DNA from: Actinoplanes campanulatus
GTDB taxonomy: Bacteria; Actinomycetota; Actinomycetes; Mycobacteriales; Micromonosporaceae
DNA length: 64,000 nt
NCBI RefSeq assembly: GCF_014647795.1
Contig: NZ_BMPW01000008.1
Location: 62,001 to 126,000 of the forward strand
Direction: 5' to 3'
In this document: piece by piece, positions 25,258-35,232 of the stretch
Numbering within the stretch: the first letter of the stretch is position 1
Layout: every line of letters begins with the position of its first letter
Notes under the pieces: model-generated
What the model saw: only the letters and a program-made list of their open reading frames with translations
Database searches by the model: none
What the model was told of the DNA's origin: nothing
Position numbers and translations under genes: made by a program

Positions 25258-27059
25258 GCACGTTCGAAAACGACGACACGCTGTCGCGGGTGCCGTTGCC
25301 CGCGCTGGAGGACACCTGCGCCCGGTTCCTCGAGTGGTGTACGCCGCTGCTGACGGAGGAGGAGCTCGCCGACACCGAGGCCGCGGTACGGGAGTTCGGA
25401 CGGCCCGATGGTCCGGGGCCGAAGCTGCACGCCGATCTGGTGCGCTACAACGCGGATCCGGCCACGCACAGCTGGCTGGACACGTTCTGGCCGGCGCGCT
25501 ACCTCGGTCGCCGGGACCGGATCGCGTTGAACGCCAACTTCTTCTTCCTGTTCCGCGAAACGCCGTTGCACGGGTTCGCCGAGCCGCAGGTGGAGCGCGC
25601 GGCGGGGCTCATCGCCGCCGCGGTGAACTACAAGACTCAGCTCGACGGCGAGCGCATCCCGCCGGTCGCGACGCGCGGGAAGCCGTTGTCGATGGCGCAG
25701 CACAGGTTCCTGTTCTCCACCACCCGCATCCCGGGGCCGGTGCAGGACACCGTCCGAGCGCCGTACAGCGACGAGTGGCCGGGCCCGTCGACGGCGCGGC
25801 ACATCGTGGTGTTCCAGCGCGGCAACGTGTTCCGGATGAACGTGATCGGTCCGGACGGGCGCCCGTACTCCCTCGACGACCTGGCGGCCGGCCTGCGTGA
25901 GGTGCAGAAGGCTGGTGCCGCGCGGGCCACGACGGACACCGCGGCCGGTCATCTCACCACGATGGCCCGGGCCGAGTGGGCGGCGGCCAGGGACCGGCTG
26001 GCGGCACTGGATCCCGGGAACACGGCGACGCTGGACACCATCGAGACGGCGCTGTTCTGCGTGTGCCTGGAGGACCTGACACCGGCCGACGACCTGGCGG
26101 CCTGCGATCAGTTGCTGCACGGCGACAGCGGCAACCGGTGGTTCGACAAGGCGGTGTCGCTCATCGTGTTCGCCGACGGCACGGCCGGCATCAACGTCGA
26201 GCACTGCGAGCTGGACGGCACCACCATCCTCAGCTTCGTCGACGCGCTGCTCGCCGCGTCGCCTGAGGAGCATGCCGCGAAGTCGGGTGCGGCGGAGCAG
26301 GGGGTGCCGGCGATCGAGCCGGTCACGTTCGTGCTCGACGACGCGCTGCGGGCCGACATCGCCGCCGCGGCACGGTCGTTCGCCCAGTACGGCGCGGACA
26401 CCGCCACCGCGACGCTGTCCTTCGACGAGTTCGGGGTGGACGAGGTCAAGCGGCTGCGGATGTCGCCGGACGCGTTCGTGCAGATGGCTTACCAGCTCGC
26501 GCACAAGCGGGCCAAGGACTTCATCGGTGCCACGTACGAGTCCATCGCCACCCGTCAGTACCGGCGAGGGCGGACCGAGGCGATGCGCGTCGTCACGCCC
26601 GAGGTGCTGCGGTTCGTGTCCACGTTCGACGACCCCGCCGCGTCACCCGGCGAGCGGCGGGCAGCGTTCCGGGCCGCGGCCGACAAGCATGTCGAGCGGG
26701 CGAAGCAGTGCCAGGCCGGTGCCGCACCGGAACAGCACCTGTGGGAGCTGCAGCTGATCCAGAAGCGGCGTGGACTCGAGCTCGGCGTGCCGGAGGCGTC
26801 CCGGCTGTACGAGACGCCGGGGTGGCTCACGATGCGCGATGACTACCTGAGCACCAGCTCGGCGCCGTCGGCCGGCATCCGCTACTTCGGGTTCGGGGCC
26901 ACCAGCAGTCGCTGCATCGGGATCGCGTACGTGCTGCTGCCGGACCGGTTCAACCTGTACCTCAGCACACCTCGCCCGGTCGCCGGCATGATGTACACGT
27001 TTGCCGACCGGCTCCGCGAAGCGTTGCGTGAGCTGCGCGACCTGCTCGACGAGCGGTAG
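25254..27059 (+). CDS. Choline/carnitine O-acyltransferase family protein
   Basis: 601 residues, the full length of eukaryotic carnitine or choline acyltransferases. GTG at 25254 has GAGGAG 5 nt upstream. The N-terminus has LPRV-like LSRVPLPALEDTCARFLEW; the catalytic His317 lies in NVEHCELDG; the conserved YESIATRQYRRGRTEAMR segment and a C-terminal TSRCIGIAYVLLP strand are present. These enzymes move acyl groups between CoA and the hydroxyl of carnitine or choline. Bacterial members are uncommon. Its operon partners, an oxygenase and a methyltransferase, suggest it acylates a hydroxylated, perhaps methylated, amino acid. Confidence 0.9.
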   Translation: MSTFENDDTLSRVPLPALEDTCARFLEWCTPLLTEEELADTEAAVREFGRPDGPGPKLHADLVRYNADPATHSWLDTFWPARYLGRRDRIALNANFFFLFRETPLHGFAEPQVERAAGLIAAAVNYKTQLDGERIPPVATRGKPLSMAQHRFLFSTTRIPGPVQDTVRAPYSDEWPGPSTARHIVVFQRGNVFRMNVIGPDGRPYSLDDLAAGLREVQKAGAARATTDTAAGHLTTMARAEWAAARDRLAALDPGNTATLDTIETALFCVCLEDLTPADDLAACDQLLHGDSGNRWFDKAVSLIVFADGTAGINVEHCELDGTTILSFVDALLAASPEEHAAKSGAAEQGVPAIEPVTFVLDDALRADIAAAARSFAQYGADTATATLSFDEFGVDEVKRLRMSPDAFVQMAYQLAHKRAKDFIGATYESIATRQYRRGRTEAMRVVTPEVLRFVSTFDDPAASPGERRAAFRAAADKHVERAKQCQAGAAPEQHLWELQLIQKRRGLELGVPEASRLYETPGWLTMRDDYLSTSSAPSAGIRYFGFGATSSRCIGIAYVLLPDRFNLYLSTPRPVAGMMYTFADRLREALRELRDLLDER

Positions 27060-27068
27060 CCCGGGTCA

Positions 27069-27128
27069 CGGGTCCGCCGCCGGCCGCTCGATCTCCACGA
27101 TCCGACGGTCGGCTCGACGGCGGACCCG
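27069..27128. terminator. Bidirectional terminator with long-range stem
   Basis: An 11-bp perfect outer stem (CGGGTCCGCCG and its complement) encloses 38 nt that include a small inner hairpin (CCGAC-G-GTCGG). It lies between the convergent acyltransferase and histidine kinase genes. Confidence 0.65.
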
Positions 27129-27164
27129 GTCCCCCGGTTCCGCTGACATCCGGCTGAGGAAGCC

Positions 27165-28400
27165 TCACCGGGGTCGCGGAGGCACGGGGAACCGCAGGGA
27201 GATACGGAGTCCGCCGGCCGGGCGGGGCTCGGCGGTGATCTCGCCCCCGTGCGCGGTGACGACGGACCGGACGATCGACAGGCCGAGCCCGCTGCCGTCG
27301 ACGGGGCCGGTGCGGCCGGACAGGCGGTGGAAGGGTTCGAAGAGGCCGGGTATCTCGTCGGCGGCGACGACCGGCCCGGTGTTGGCGACAGTGACCACGG
27401 ATCCGGCGCAGGTCACCGTCACGTCGCCGTCCGGCACGTTGTAGGCGATCGCGTTCTGCAGCAGGTTCTGCACGGCGCGTTCGAGCAGCACCGGATCGCC
27501 GATCGCCTGGACCGGCGCCCCGGAGAACCGCAGGTCAACGCCGGCGGCGACGGCGCCGGGCCGGGCGGCGTCCACGAGGCGACCGGTCACCTCGGCGAGG
27601 TCGACGCGGTCGCGTGTGGTGAGCCGCTGTTCGGAGCCGGCGAGCACCAGCAGCCCTTCGATCAGCTTCTCGTGCCGGGCGTTCATCGCCAGCAGGGCCG
27701 TACCCAGCCGGCGCAGCTCGGGGGGCGGGTCGGGGTGGCTGAGCGCGACCTCGATCAGGGTCCGGTTGATGGTCAGCGGGGTGCGCAGTTCGTGGGAGGC
27801 GTTCGCCACGAACCGGCGCTGGGCGCCGAACGCGGCGTCGAGGCGGGCGAGCATGTCGTCGAAGGTGTCGGCGAGTTGCCGCAGCTCGTCCTGCGGTCCG
27901 CTGAGGCCGATGCGTTGGTGCAGGTTGCTTTCGGCCACCCGGCGGGCGGTCGCGGTGATCTCCTGCAGTGGTCGCAGGGTGCGGCCGGCCGCGAGCCAGC
28001 CGAGCCAGACGCCGATGACGCCGACCCCGGCCAGGGCGAGGGCGCCCTGGCGCAGCAGGGAGGTGAGGGTCTGCTGGCGGAACTGCTCCTGCAGCGTCGC
28101 CGCGAGCCGCATGGTCTTCTCGGCCTGCCGCTGCTGTTCGGGTGTCCAGGCCGGGTCGGGGCTGGTCGGCTGCGGTTCGGTCGCGGCGTCGTCCGACGGC
28201 TGCGCCACGCCGGTGTCGACGGCGGTGATCTCGATCCCGGGTATCGCCGCGACGACCGCGGTACGACCGAAGCTCGGGTTGCTCAGGGCAGACGCGAGCA
28301 GCAGGTAGGTGATGCCGAGCAGCGCGGTGCCGACCAGCAGGAACAGTCCGCCGTACAGGGCGGTCAGGCGGGCCCGGATGGTCAGCCGGTGCGTCGTCAC
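27165..28400 (-). CDS. Sensor histidine kinase
   Basis: 411 residues from GTG at 28400, overlapping the response-regulator stop by 4 nt. Layout: TM1 (LYGGLFLLVGTALLGITYLLL), an extracellular domain of about 110 residues, TM2 (GALALAGVGVIGVWLGWLAAG), HAMP, HisKA with NASHELRTPLTINRT, and HATPase with GLFEPFHRLSGR and GSGLGLSIV. It senses an extracytoplasmic signal and phosphorylates the regulator encoded just upstream. The divergent efflux operon at 29162 suggests an envelope or drug stress signal. Confidence 0.93.
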   Translation of the reverse strand: MTTHRLTIRARLTALYGGLFLLVGTALLGITYLLLASALSNPSFGRTAVVAAIPGIEITAVDTGVAQPSDDAATEPQPTSPDPAWTPEQQRQAEKTMRLAATLQEQFRQQTLTSLLRQGALALAGVGVIGVWLGWLAAGRTLRPLQEITATARRVAESNLHQRIGLSGPQDELRQLADTFDDMLARLDAAFGAQRRFVANASHELRTPLTINRTLIEVALSHPDPPPELRRLGTALLAMNARHEKLIEGLLVLAGSEQRLTTRDRVDLAEVTGRLVDAARPGAVAAGVDLRFSGAPVQAIGDPVLLERAVQNLLQNAIAYNVPDGDVTVTCAGSVVTVANTGPVVAADEIPGLFEPFHRLSGRTGPVDGSGLGLSIVRSVVTAHGGEITAEPRPAGGLRISLRFPVPPRPR

Positions 28401-29053
28401 GGGATCTGGTACCCCACTCCGGTCACGGTGGTCACCACCTGCGGCGGCCCGAGCTTGCGCCGCAAGGTCAGCATGGTGACCCGGACCACGCCGGTGAACG
28501 GGTCGGTGTGCTCGTCCCAGGCACGTTCCAGCAGCTGCTCGGTGCTCACCACCGCGCCGTCGGCGCGCAGCAACTCCTCGAGCACGGCGAACTCCTTGCG
28601 GGACAGCGCGACGTGATGGCCGTCGCGGTACACCTGACGGCGCGACGTGTCGAGCCGGATGCCGGCGCGTTCCAGCACCGGCGGGGCGGCCGGGCGGGCA
28701 CGCCGGCCCAGCGCCCGGACCCGGGCGACCAGCTCCGCGAACGCGAACGGCTTGGGCAGGTAGTCGTCGGCGCCCAGCGAAAGGCCCGCGACCCGGTCGC
28801 TGAGGCCCCCGGAGGCGGTCAGCATCAGCATGCGCACGTCCCAACCGGCGTTCATCACTGCCCGGCACACGTCGTCGCCGTGCACCACCGGCAGGTCCCG
28901 GTCGAGGACGAGGACGTCGTAGCTGTTGACAGCGAGACGTCGCAATGCGGCGTCGCCGTCGTAGGCGGTGTCCACGGCGAGGGCCTGCAGTCGCAGGCCC
29001 TCGGCTATCGAGTCCGCCAGCACGACCTCGTCCTCTGCCACCAGTACACGCAT
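28397..29053 (-). CDS. OmpR-family response regulator
   Basis: 218 residues. The receiver domain has the acidic pair in AEDEVV, phospho-Asp in VLVLDRDLPVVHG, a Thr in MLMLTASGG and Lys in YLPKPF. The C-terminal winged helix ends in VTMLTLRRKLG and GVGYQIP, typical of OmpR/PhoB. It is cotranscribed with the kinase. Direct GTTAG repeats in the divergent promoter region (29078-29093) are a candidate binding site. Confidence 0.95.
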   Translation of the reverse strand: MRVLVAEDEVVLADSIAEGLRLQALAVDTAYDGDAALRRLAVNSYDVLVLDRDLPVVHGDDVCRAVMNAGWDVRMLMLTASGGLSDRVAGLSLGADDYLPKPFAFAELVARVRALGRRARPAAPPVLERAGIRLDTSRRQVYRDGHHVALSRKEFAVLEELLRADGAVVSTEQLLERAWDEHTDPFTGVVRVTMLTLRRKLGPPQVVTTVTGVGYQIP

Positions 29054-29077
29054 CGGGCCATCCTGCCGCGCGGACCC

Positions 29078-29093
29078 GTTAGAAAGCTGTTAG
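29078..29093. promoter_or_regulatory. Direct repeat, candidate response-regulator box
   Basis: GTTAG-N6-GTTAG, with half-sites 11 bp apart (one helical turn), lies between the response-regulator start (29053) and the lipoprotein/efflux operon (29162). OmpR-type regulators bind such head-to-tail repeats. Confidence 0.55.
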
Positions 29094-29161
29094 CGCCAGC
29101 ACTAATGATCATTTAACGGGCGAACTGGTGTGGTGGTTCCCGAACCCAGGGAGGAACCACG

Positions 29162-29710
29162 ATGACATTCGCCGACAGAACCCGGCTGATCGTCGTACCG
29201 GTGCTGCTCGCGGCCGTGCTCGGCGGTTGCGCGGAACAGAAGCAGGAGCCGTCGGTGGCGTCGGCCGGCGGGAAACCGACGGCCAGTGCCGGTGCGACCG
29301 CGCCGCAGGCGCAGGACGCGGCCGCGCAGGGCCGCAGATTCGCGCAGTGCATGCGGGAGAACGGCGTCGACATGGAGGATCCCGGCCCGGACGGCATGAT
29401 GCGCGGGCTCGAGGTGACCAAGGCGAACGAGGCGAAGCTGACGGCCGCGTCGACCAGGTGCCGCGAGTTCCTGCCCAACGGCGGGGAACCCGGGAAGATG
29501 CCGGCCGAGGATGTCGCGAAGCGCCGCGAATACGCCGAATGCCTGCGGGAGAACGGAGTGCCGGAGTTCCCGGACCCCGATCCGGAGACCGGCGAGTTCA
29601 GCATCGGCAAGGACAAGGCCGGCGTTCTCGACAAGCTGGACGCGGCGGCGCCGAAGTGCCAGCAGCTCGGCGGGGGCGCCGCCATGCCGGCCATCCGGGT
29701 GGACGGATGA
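29162..29710 (+). CDS. Lipoprotein of an efflux operon
   Basis: 182 residues, ATG at 29162 with GGAGG about 7 nt upstream. A type II signal peptide with lipobox VLGGC predicts a lipid-anchored extracytoplasmic protein. Two related segments follow: [19 protein letters not shown] and [19 protein letters not shown], each ending in a region with another Cys (STRCREFL and APKCQQLG), so there are four mature cysteines besides the lipid-linked one. This duplicated pattern recurs in actinobacterial proteins next to MacAB-like systems; its function is unknown. The stop overlaps the adaptor gene by 4 nt. Confidence 0.8.
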   Translation: MTFADRTRLIVVPVLLAAVLGGCAEQKQEPSVASAGGKPTASAGATAPQAQDAAAQGRRFAQCMRENGVDMEDPGPDGMMRGLEVTKANEAKLTAASTRCREFLPNGGEPGKMPAEDVAKRREYAECLRENGVPEFPDPDPETGEFSIGKDKAGVLDKLDAAAPKCQQLGGGAAMPAIRVDG

Positions 29711-30737
29711 CCCGCCGGACAACGGCGGCGCTGCTGGTCACGCTGGTGACGCTCGGCGCCGCGGGCACGGCCGCGGCGATCCTCGGCCGCGAGAAGGAAC
29801 CGGAGCCCACCCCCGACGGCCCGGCGGCCACCACCACGGTGCGGCGCCAGACTCTCGCCGAACAGATCAAGATCGACGGCAGTCTCGGGTACGGGGACCC
29901 GGCGCCGATGAGGTCGGGCGCCACCGGCACCGTGACGTGGCTGCCGAAGGAGACCGCCACGATCAGGCCCGGCGGCACCCTGCTACGCGTCGACAACCGG
30001 CCGGTGGTGCTGCTGGGCGGCGTCCTGCCGCTGTACCGCCCGCTGGCGCCCGGCACCGAGGGCCCCGACGTGCGGCAGTTCGAGCGCAACCTGCGCGCGT
30101 TCGGCTACGACGGCTTCACCGTCGACGACGAGTACACCGCGTCGACCGCCCAGGCCGTACGGCGCTGGCAGGAGCGGCTCGGCCTGCCACGAACCGGAAC
30201 CGTCACCACGTCCTGGGCGGTCGTGGCGCCCGGAAGCATCCGGATCGCCGAGCTCAAGGTACGGATCGGCGATCCGGGGACCGGTGCGGTGCTCACCTAC
30301 ACCGGCACCGCTGCGGTGGTCACCGTCAAGGCTCCGGCCGCCGACGCCGCCTGGGCCGCACCCGGCGTGAAGGTTTCGGTGGCGCTGCCCGGCGGCAAGC
30401 AGGCCTCCGGCAAGGTGAAGCACGTCGGCGCGAGGGCGACCGGCGCCGAGGGCGAGGACCCGACGGTGCCGGTCACCATCGCGCTGACCGGCCGCCCGGA
30501 CACCGGCGGCCCGCGCGAATCCCCGGTGGAGGTCACCTACACCGGCCGGCAGCGCAACGACGTGCTCACCGTGCCGGTCCCCGCCCTGCTCGCGCTGGCG
30601 GACGGCGGATACGGCCTGCAGGTCGTCGAGAACGGCACATCCCGGTACCTGGCCGTACAGGTCGGCATGTTCGCCGAGGGACGCGCCGAGGTCAGCGGCT
30701 CCGGCCTGGCCGAAGGCATGACCGTCGGGATGCCCGC

Positions 30738-30741
<4 letters not shown>
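29707..30741 (+). CDS. Efflux adaptor with peptidoglycan-binding domain
   Basis: 344 residues, ATGA overlap with the lipoprotein gene. One N-terminal membrane helix ([20 protein letters not shown]) anchors a secreted protein. A PG_binding_1 domain lies near residues 115-165 ([22 protein letters not shown] and [18 protein letters not shown]). Flanking beta segments, including [19 protein letters not shown] and the last [19 protein letters not shown], fit MacA/HlyD-type adaptors. It likely links the ABC transporter encoded next to the cell wall. Confidence 0.85.
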
Positions 30742-31390
<649 letters not shown>

Positions 31391-31394
<4 letters not shown>

Positions 31395-32584
31395 GCGCGC
31401 CGACGAGGCCGGTACCCGCCCGGCTCGCCCCGGACGACGTGGTCCGGGTCGGGGCCGCCGGCCTGCGTACCCGGCCGCTGCGGATCGTCCTGTCGGCGCT
31501 GGGCATCGCGATCGGCATCGCCGCGATGCTCGCCGTCGTCGGGATCTCGGCGTCCAGCCGCGCCGAACTGGACCGCACCCTGCGCGCCCTGGGCACCAAC
31601 CTGCTGACGGTGGCGCCCGGCAACACCCTCGCCGGCGCGCAGGCGAAACTGCCGCCCGAATCAACGGCGATGGTACGGCGCATCGGTCCCGTGCAGAGCG
31701 TCACCGCCACCGGCAGGCTCGCGGCGAAGGTCTACCGCAACGAGCACATCCCCGCGGGGCAGAACGGCAGCATCTCCGTGCTGGCCGCGCGGGCGGACCT
31801 GCTCGAACACGTCGGCGCCCGGCTGACCGCGGGACGCTGGCTCACCGAGGGGGCCGACGGGCCGACCGTCGTGCTCGGCGCCGGCGCAGCGCTTCGCCTC
31901 GGCATCGACTCCCCCGGCCCCCGGGTCTGGCTGGGCGGCCGCTGGTTCAGCGTGGTGGGCATCCTGGCGCCGATCCCGCTCGCGCCCGAGCTGGACTCGG
32001 CGGCGCTCGTCGGCTGGCCGGCGGCCCAGCGCCTGCTCGACTTCGACGGATCGCCGACCACCATCTACACCCGCACCACGGACGCGTCGGTCGAGCAGGT
32101 CCGCGCCGTGCTCGCCGCGACGGTCAACCCGCAGGCCCCCAACGAGGTGAAGGTCTCCCGGCCCTCGGACGCGTTGTCGGCGGCCCGGGTGGCCGGCAAC
32201 ACGCTCAACGGGATGCTGCTGGGGCTGGGCGCGGTCGCCCTGATCGTCGGTGGGGTCGGCGTCGCCAACACCATGGTGATCTCCGTGCTCGAACGCCGCG
32301 CCGAGATCGGCCTGCGCCGGGCCCTGGGCGCCACCCGCGGACAGATCCGCCTGCAGTTCCTGTGCGAATCGCTGCTGCTGGCCACTCTCGGCGGCGGCGC
32401 GGGCGTTCTGTTCGGCTCCATCGCCACCGCCGGCTACGCCTGGTACCGGACGTGGCCTGCGGTGATACCCGGCTGGGCGCTCATGGGTGGCCTGGCCGCC
32501 ACCATCACGGTCGGCGCGGTGGCGGGCCTCTACCCCGCGGCGGCAGCGGCCCGCCTCGCACCCACCGAGGCACTGACCCATTGA
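31391..32584 (+). CDS. ABC transporter permease, MacB/FtsX type
   Basis: 397 residues from GTG at 31391 (GTGA overlap). TM1 near residues 32-54 ([22 protein letters not shown]) is followed by a large extracytoplasmic MacB-PCD domain. Three C-terminal helices end the protein, with the conserved [21 protein letters not shown] coupling segment. With the ATPase, adaptor and lipoprotein it forms an export or signalling complex. The divergent two-component system probably controls it. Confidence 0.92.
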
Positions 32585-32779
32585 CGCCTATCGGCGCCCG
32601 GCGGGCTGCTCTGTCGTACCCATCCGAACCCGCCGGTCCGGCAACCGGAATGCAACCGTGGGTTTCCTCAAGTAGGGCAACCGGGTGGCACCCGGTTGGG
32701 TCCCGGGCCTGCTCTGGCGGTCCTGGAATCTCTTTCACATGCCGGCCGAAACGCGGCCGACTACCGGGGGAGATTCATC
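32585..32779 (+). promoter_or_regulatory. Structured leader upstream of the GH26-like gene
   Basis: The 195-bp gap contains a perfect ACCGGGT-GGC-ACCCGGT hairpin near 32680 preceded by AGTAGGGCA, and a small CCGG...CCGG stem near 32632. The layout could be a terminator for the permease operon plus a 5' leader. It matches no riboswitch consensus I can confirm. Confidence 0.35.
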
Positions 32780-33817
32780 TTGCGACGTGCCAAGCTGCCG
32801 ATGCTCGTGACAGCTCTGACCGCCGTGATCACCGGAGCCACCGCTGTCGTGGCGCCGACGTCCGCGTCCGCCGCGCCGCGTACGTGCACCACCGGTGACA
32901 ACCTCGTCCCGACCTGCGGCGTGCTGTGGGGCGGCGCCGCGGGTGGCTTCACCAGCACCCCGCGTGACCAGGCCCTCAAGAGCTGGGAGAAGGCGTCGGG
33001 CCGGACCGCGACGATCTTCCACCAGTACCACAAGGGTGACGAGGTCTTCCCGACCAAGGCCGAGATCGCGATGACCCAGGACCCGGCGAACCCGCGGATC
33101 CTGCTGGAGAACTGGAAGGTCGCCGAAGGCTCGACCTGGGCGAAGGTCGCCAAGGGCGAGCAGGACGACCGGATCGACGCGTTCGCCGAGCGGGCCAAGG
33201 CGTACGGCAAGCCGTTCTTCCTCGCGCTCAACCACGAGCCGGAGAACGACGTGATCGCGAAGAAGGGGTCCGGCTGGGAGGCCAAGGACTTCGCCGCGAT
33301 GTACCGGCACACCATCGAGCGCCTCGAGGCGCAGGGCGTCACCAACGTCGTCAACGTGATGGCCTACATGGGCAACGAGAAGTGGATGGCCCAGTCCTGG
33401 TGGAAGGACCTCTACCCCGGCGACGACGTCGTCGACTGGATCGGCCTGGACTCCTACTCCTCGGTCGAGAAGGGCTACTACCACCACGGCAACTTCGCCA
33501 GCCTGCTCGACCGCAAGCCCAAGGGCGGCGGTCAGGGCTTCTACGACTGGGCCGCCAGCAAGCACGCCGACAAGCCGTTCATGGTCGCCGAGTGGGGCGC
33601 CTACCACCGCGTCGGTAAGAACACCGACAAGTCCGCCCTCTACAACAACGTCATCCCGGAGCTGAAGAAGCGCCCGCAGATCAAGGCGATCGTGCACTTC
33701 GACACCCAGAAGGACGACCAGGGCGACCGCGACATCAGCATCGACAGCACCAAGGCCAGCCTGGCGTCGTTCAAGAAGCTCGCCGCCGACCCCATCTTCA
33801 ACGTCAAGATCGGCTGA
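32780..33817 (+). CDS. Secreted GH26-like beta-mannanase
   Basis: 345 residues from TTG at 32780, with GGGGGAG 7 nt upstream. The Sec signal peptide ends near ASA-AP (about residue 31). The GH26-type catalytic pair is visible: acid/base Glu153 in ALNHEPE and nucleophile Glu271 in VAEWGAYH. Aromatic residues such as WIGLDSY fit the (beta/alpha)8 barrel. It probably cleaves mannan or a related beta-glycan outside the cell. Lys and Asp content is higher than in its neighbours. A strong terminator follows. Confidence 0.85.
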   Translation: MRRAKLPMLVTALTAVITGATAVVAPTSASAAPRTCTTGDNLVPTCGVLWGGAAGGFTSTPRDQALKSWEKASGRTATIFHQYHKGDEVFPTKAEIAMTQDPANPRILLENWKVAEGSTWAKVAKGEQDDRIDAFAERAKAYGKPFFLALNHEPENDVIAKKGSGWEAKDFAAMYRHTIERLEAQGVTNVVNVMAYMGNEKWMAQSWWKDLYPGDDVVDWIGLDSYSSVEKGYYHHGNFASLLDRKPKGGGQGFYDWAASKHADKPFMVAEWGAYHRVGKNTDKSALYNNVIPELKKRPQIKAIVHFDTQKDDQGDRDISIDSTKASLASFKKLAADPIFNVKIG

Positions 33818-33839
33818 CCCGATCTTTTCCCTGGTACGA

Positions 33840-33870
33840 GAAGCGCCGCCCGGTTCCCGGGCGGCGCTTC
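33840..33870 (+). terminator. Strong hairpin terminator
   Basis: A perfect 14-bp inverted repeat (GAAGCGCCGCCCGG and its complement) with a TTC loop, 22 bp after the GH26-like stop. Confidence 0.85.
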
Positions 33871-34049
33871 CGGGTCTCCTGGGCGCATGATCTGCGGCAG
33901 GACGAGCTCCGGATCGGCGGGCGCCGGCTTGAGCCAATGCTGCATGTCGCTGCTGAAGGCCCAGAGCTCACTACGACGGCCCGGGTAGCGTGTGCTGCCG
34001 GAGCGCCCGGCGGGTGCCGCCGCGCCGGGCATTTCACGGGAGGAATCTG

Positions 34050-35129
34050 ATGACCAAGGCTCTTGTCATCGGCGGTGGCATCGCCGGTTGCGCAACCGCC
34101 ATCGCGTTGCAGGCAGTGGGATACGAGCCCGTCGTGTACGAGGCGTATCCGGCCGGCGGGGACGATGCGGGCGCGTTCCTCACCGTGATGGGCAACGGCA
34201 TGGCGGCGCTGCGCGCCCTCGACGCGCACCGACCGGTGATCGCCGGGTCGTACCCGGCCGCCAGTGTGGAGATCTACGACGCCGGAGGGCGCCTGCTGGA
34301 GACCCGCGGGATCGGCGACGCGGACGACGCGGGGCCGCGCACCCTGCTGCGGTCCACGCTGTACCGGGCGCTGCAGGGCGAGGCGGTGTCGCGCGGAGTG
34401 CGCATCGAGCACGGACGCCGGCTGGTCCACGCCGGGATGATCGCCGGTGGTGGGGTGCGGGCGACCTTCGCCGACGGCGGTTCCGCTGCCGGCGACATCC
34501 TCGTCGGCGCGGACGGCATCCATTCGGCGACCCGCACCCTGATCGACCCGGATGCCCCGCGCCCGCGCTACACCGGCCAGGCGGTGGTCTACGGCTATGC
34601 GTCCAGCGTGCCGGCACCCACCGCCCCGGACGCGTACCACATGATCTTCGGTAGCCGGGCGTTCTTCGGCTACACGGCGGCCCCCGACGGGCGTACCTGG
34701 TGGTTCGCGCGGATTCCCGGACCGCAGGCGGGACCTTCCACGATCACGGCCGCGCAGTGGCGCGAGCGGGCGTTGCTGGCGTTCGCCGACGACGCGTCGC
34801 CGGCCGCCGCCGTCATCCGTGCCACCGGCGACGACGTGACGGGCGGCGACTCGTACGACGTACCGACCACGCCGATCTGGCATCGCGGATCCATGGTGCT
34901 CGCCGGTGATGCCGCACACGCCGCGTCGCCGGCGGCGGCCCAGGGCGCGTCGATGGCATTGGAGGACGCGGTGGCACTGGCGCGCTGCCTCCGCGAGCAG
35001 ACGGACGCCGCCGGGGCCTTCGCCGCCTACGAGGCGATCCGCCGGGAGCCAACGGAACAGACCGTCGCGGCGAGCGCGCAGATGAGCCGGCTCGGCACAT
35101 CATCGCCGTACGCGGATCCGGTCGACTGA
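34050..35129 (+). CDS. FAD-dependent monooxygenase
   Basis: 359 residues, ATG at 34050 with GGGAGG 6-7 nt upstream. The Rossmann FAD motif VIGGGIAGCATAIALQ opens the protein; the DG motif is in ILVGADGIHSATR; and the second FAD motif is MVLAGDAAHAASP followed by GASMALEDAVALAR. This is a group A flavin monooxygenase of the PHBH/UbiH type, which hydroxylates aromatic or related compounds with NAD(P)H and O2. The substrate is unknown. The gene stands alone between a terminator and the phage-like pair. Confidence 0.9.
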   Translation: MTKALVIGGGIAGCATAIALQAVGYEPVVYEAYPAGGDDAGAFLTVMGNGMAALRALDAHRPVIAGSYPAASVEIYDAGGRLLETRGIGDADDAGPRTLLRSTLYRALQGEAVSRGVRIEHGRRLVHAGMIAGGGVRATFADGGSAAGDILVGADGIHSATRTLIDPDAPRPRYTGQAVVYGYASSVPAPTAPDAYHMIFGSRAFFGYTAAPDGRTWWFARIPGPQAGPSTITAAQWRERALLAFADDASPAAAVIRATGDDVTGGDSYDVPTTPIWHRGSMVLAGDAAHAASPAAAQGASMALEDAVALARCLREQTDAAGAFAAYEAIRREPTEQTVAASAQMSRLGTSSPYADPVD

Positions 35130-35232
35130 CCGCCGGCTCCGGCACCCGTCCGTGACCGTGCGGACGGCTGGAAATACGTTTCTCCGATGGCGTGCGCTCC
35201 ATAGGATCTTCGTGATCAAGGGGGATGACACG

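Noticed and set aside
32670-32720. Cyclic di-GMP-I riboswitch before the GH26-like gene
   Set aside because: A GGGCAACC start looks similar, but the conserved GAAA loop and the ACGCAAAGCC segment are missing.
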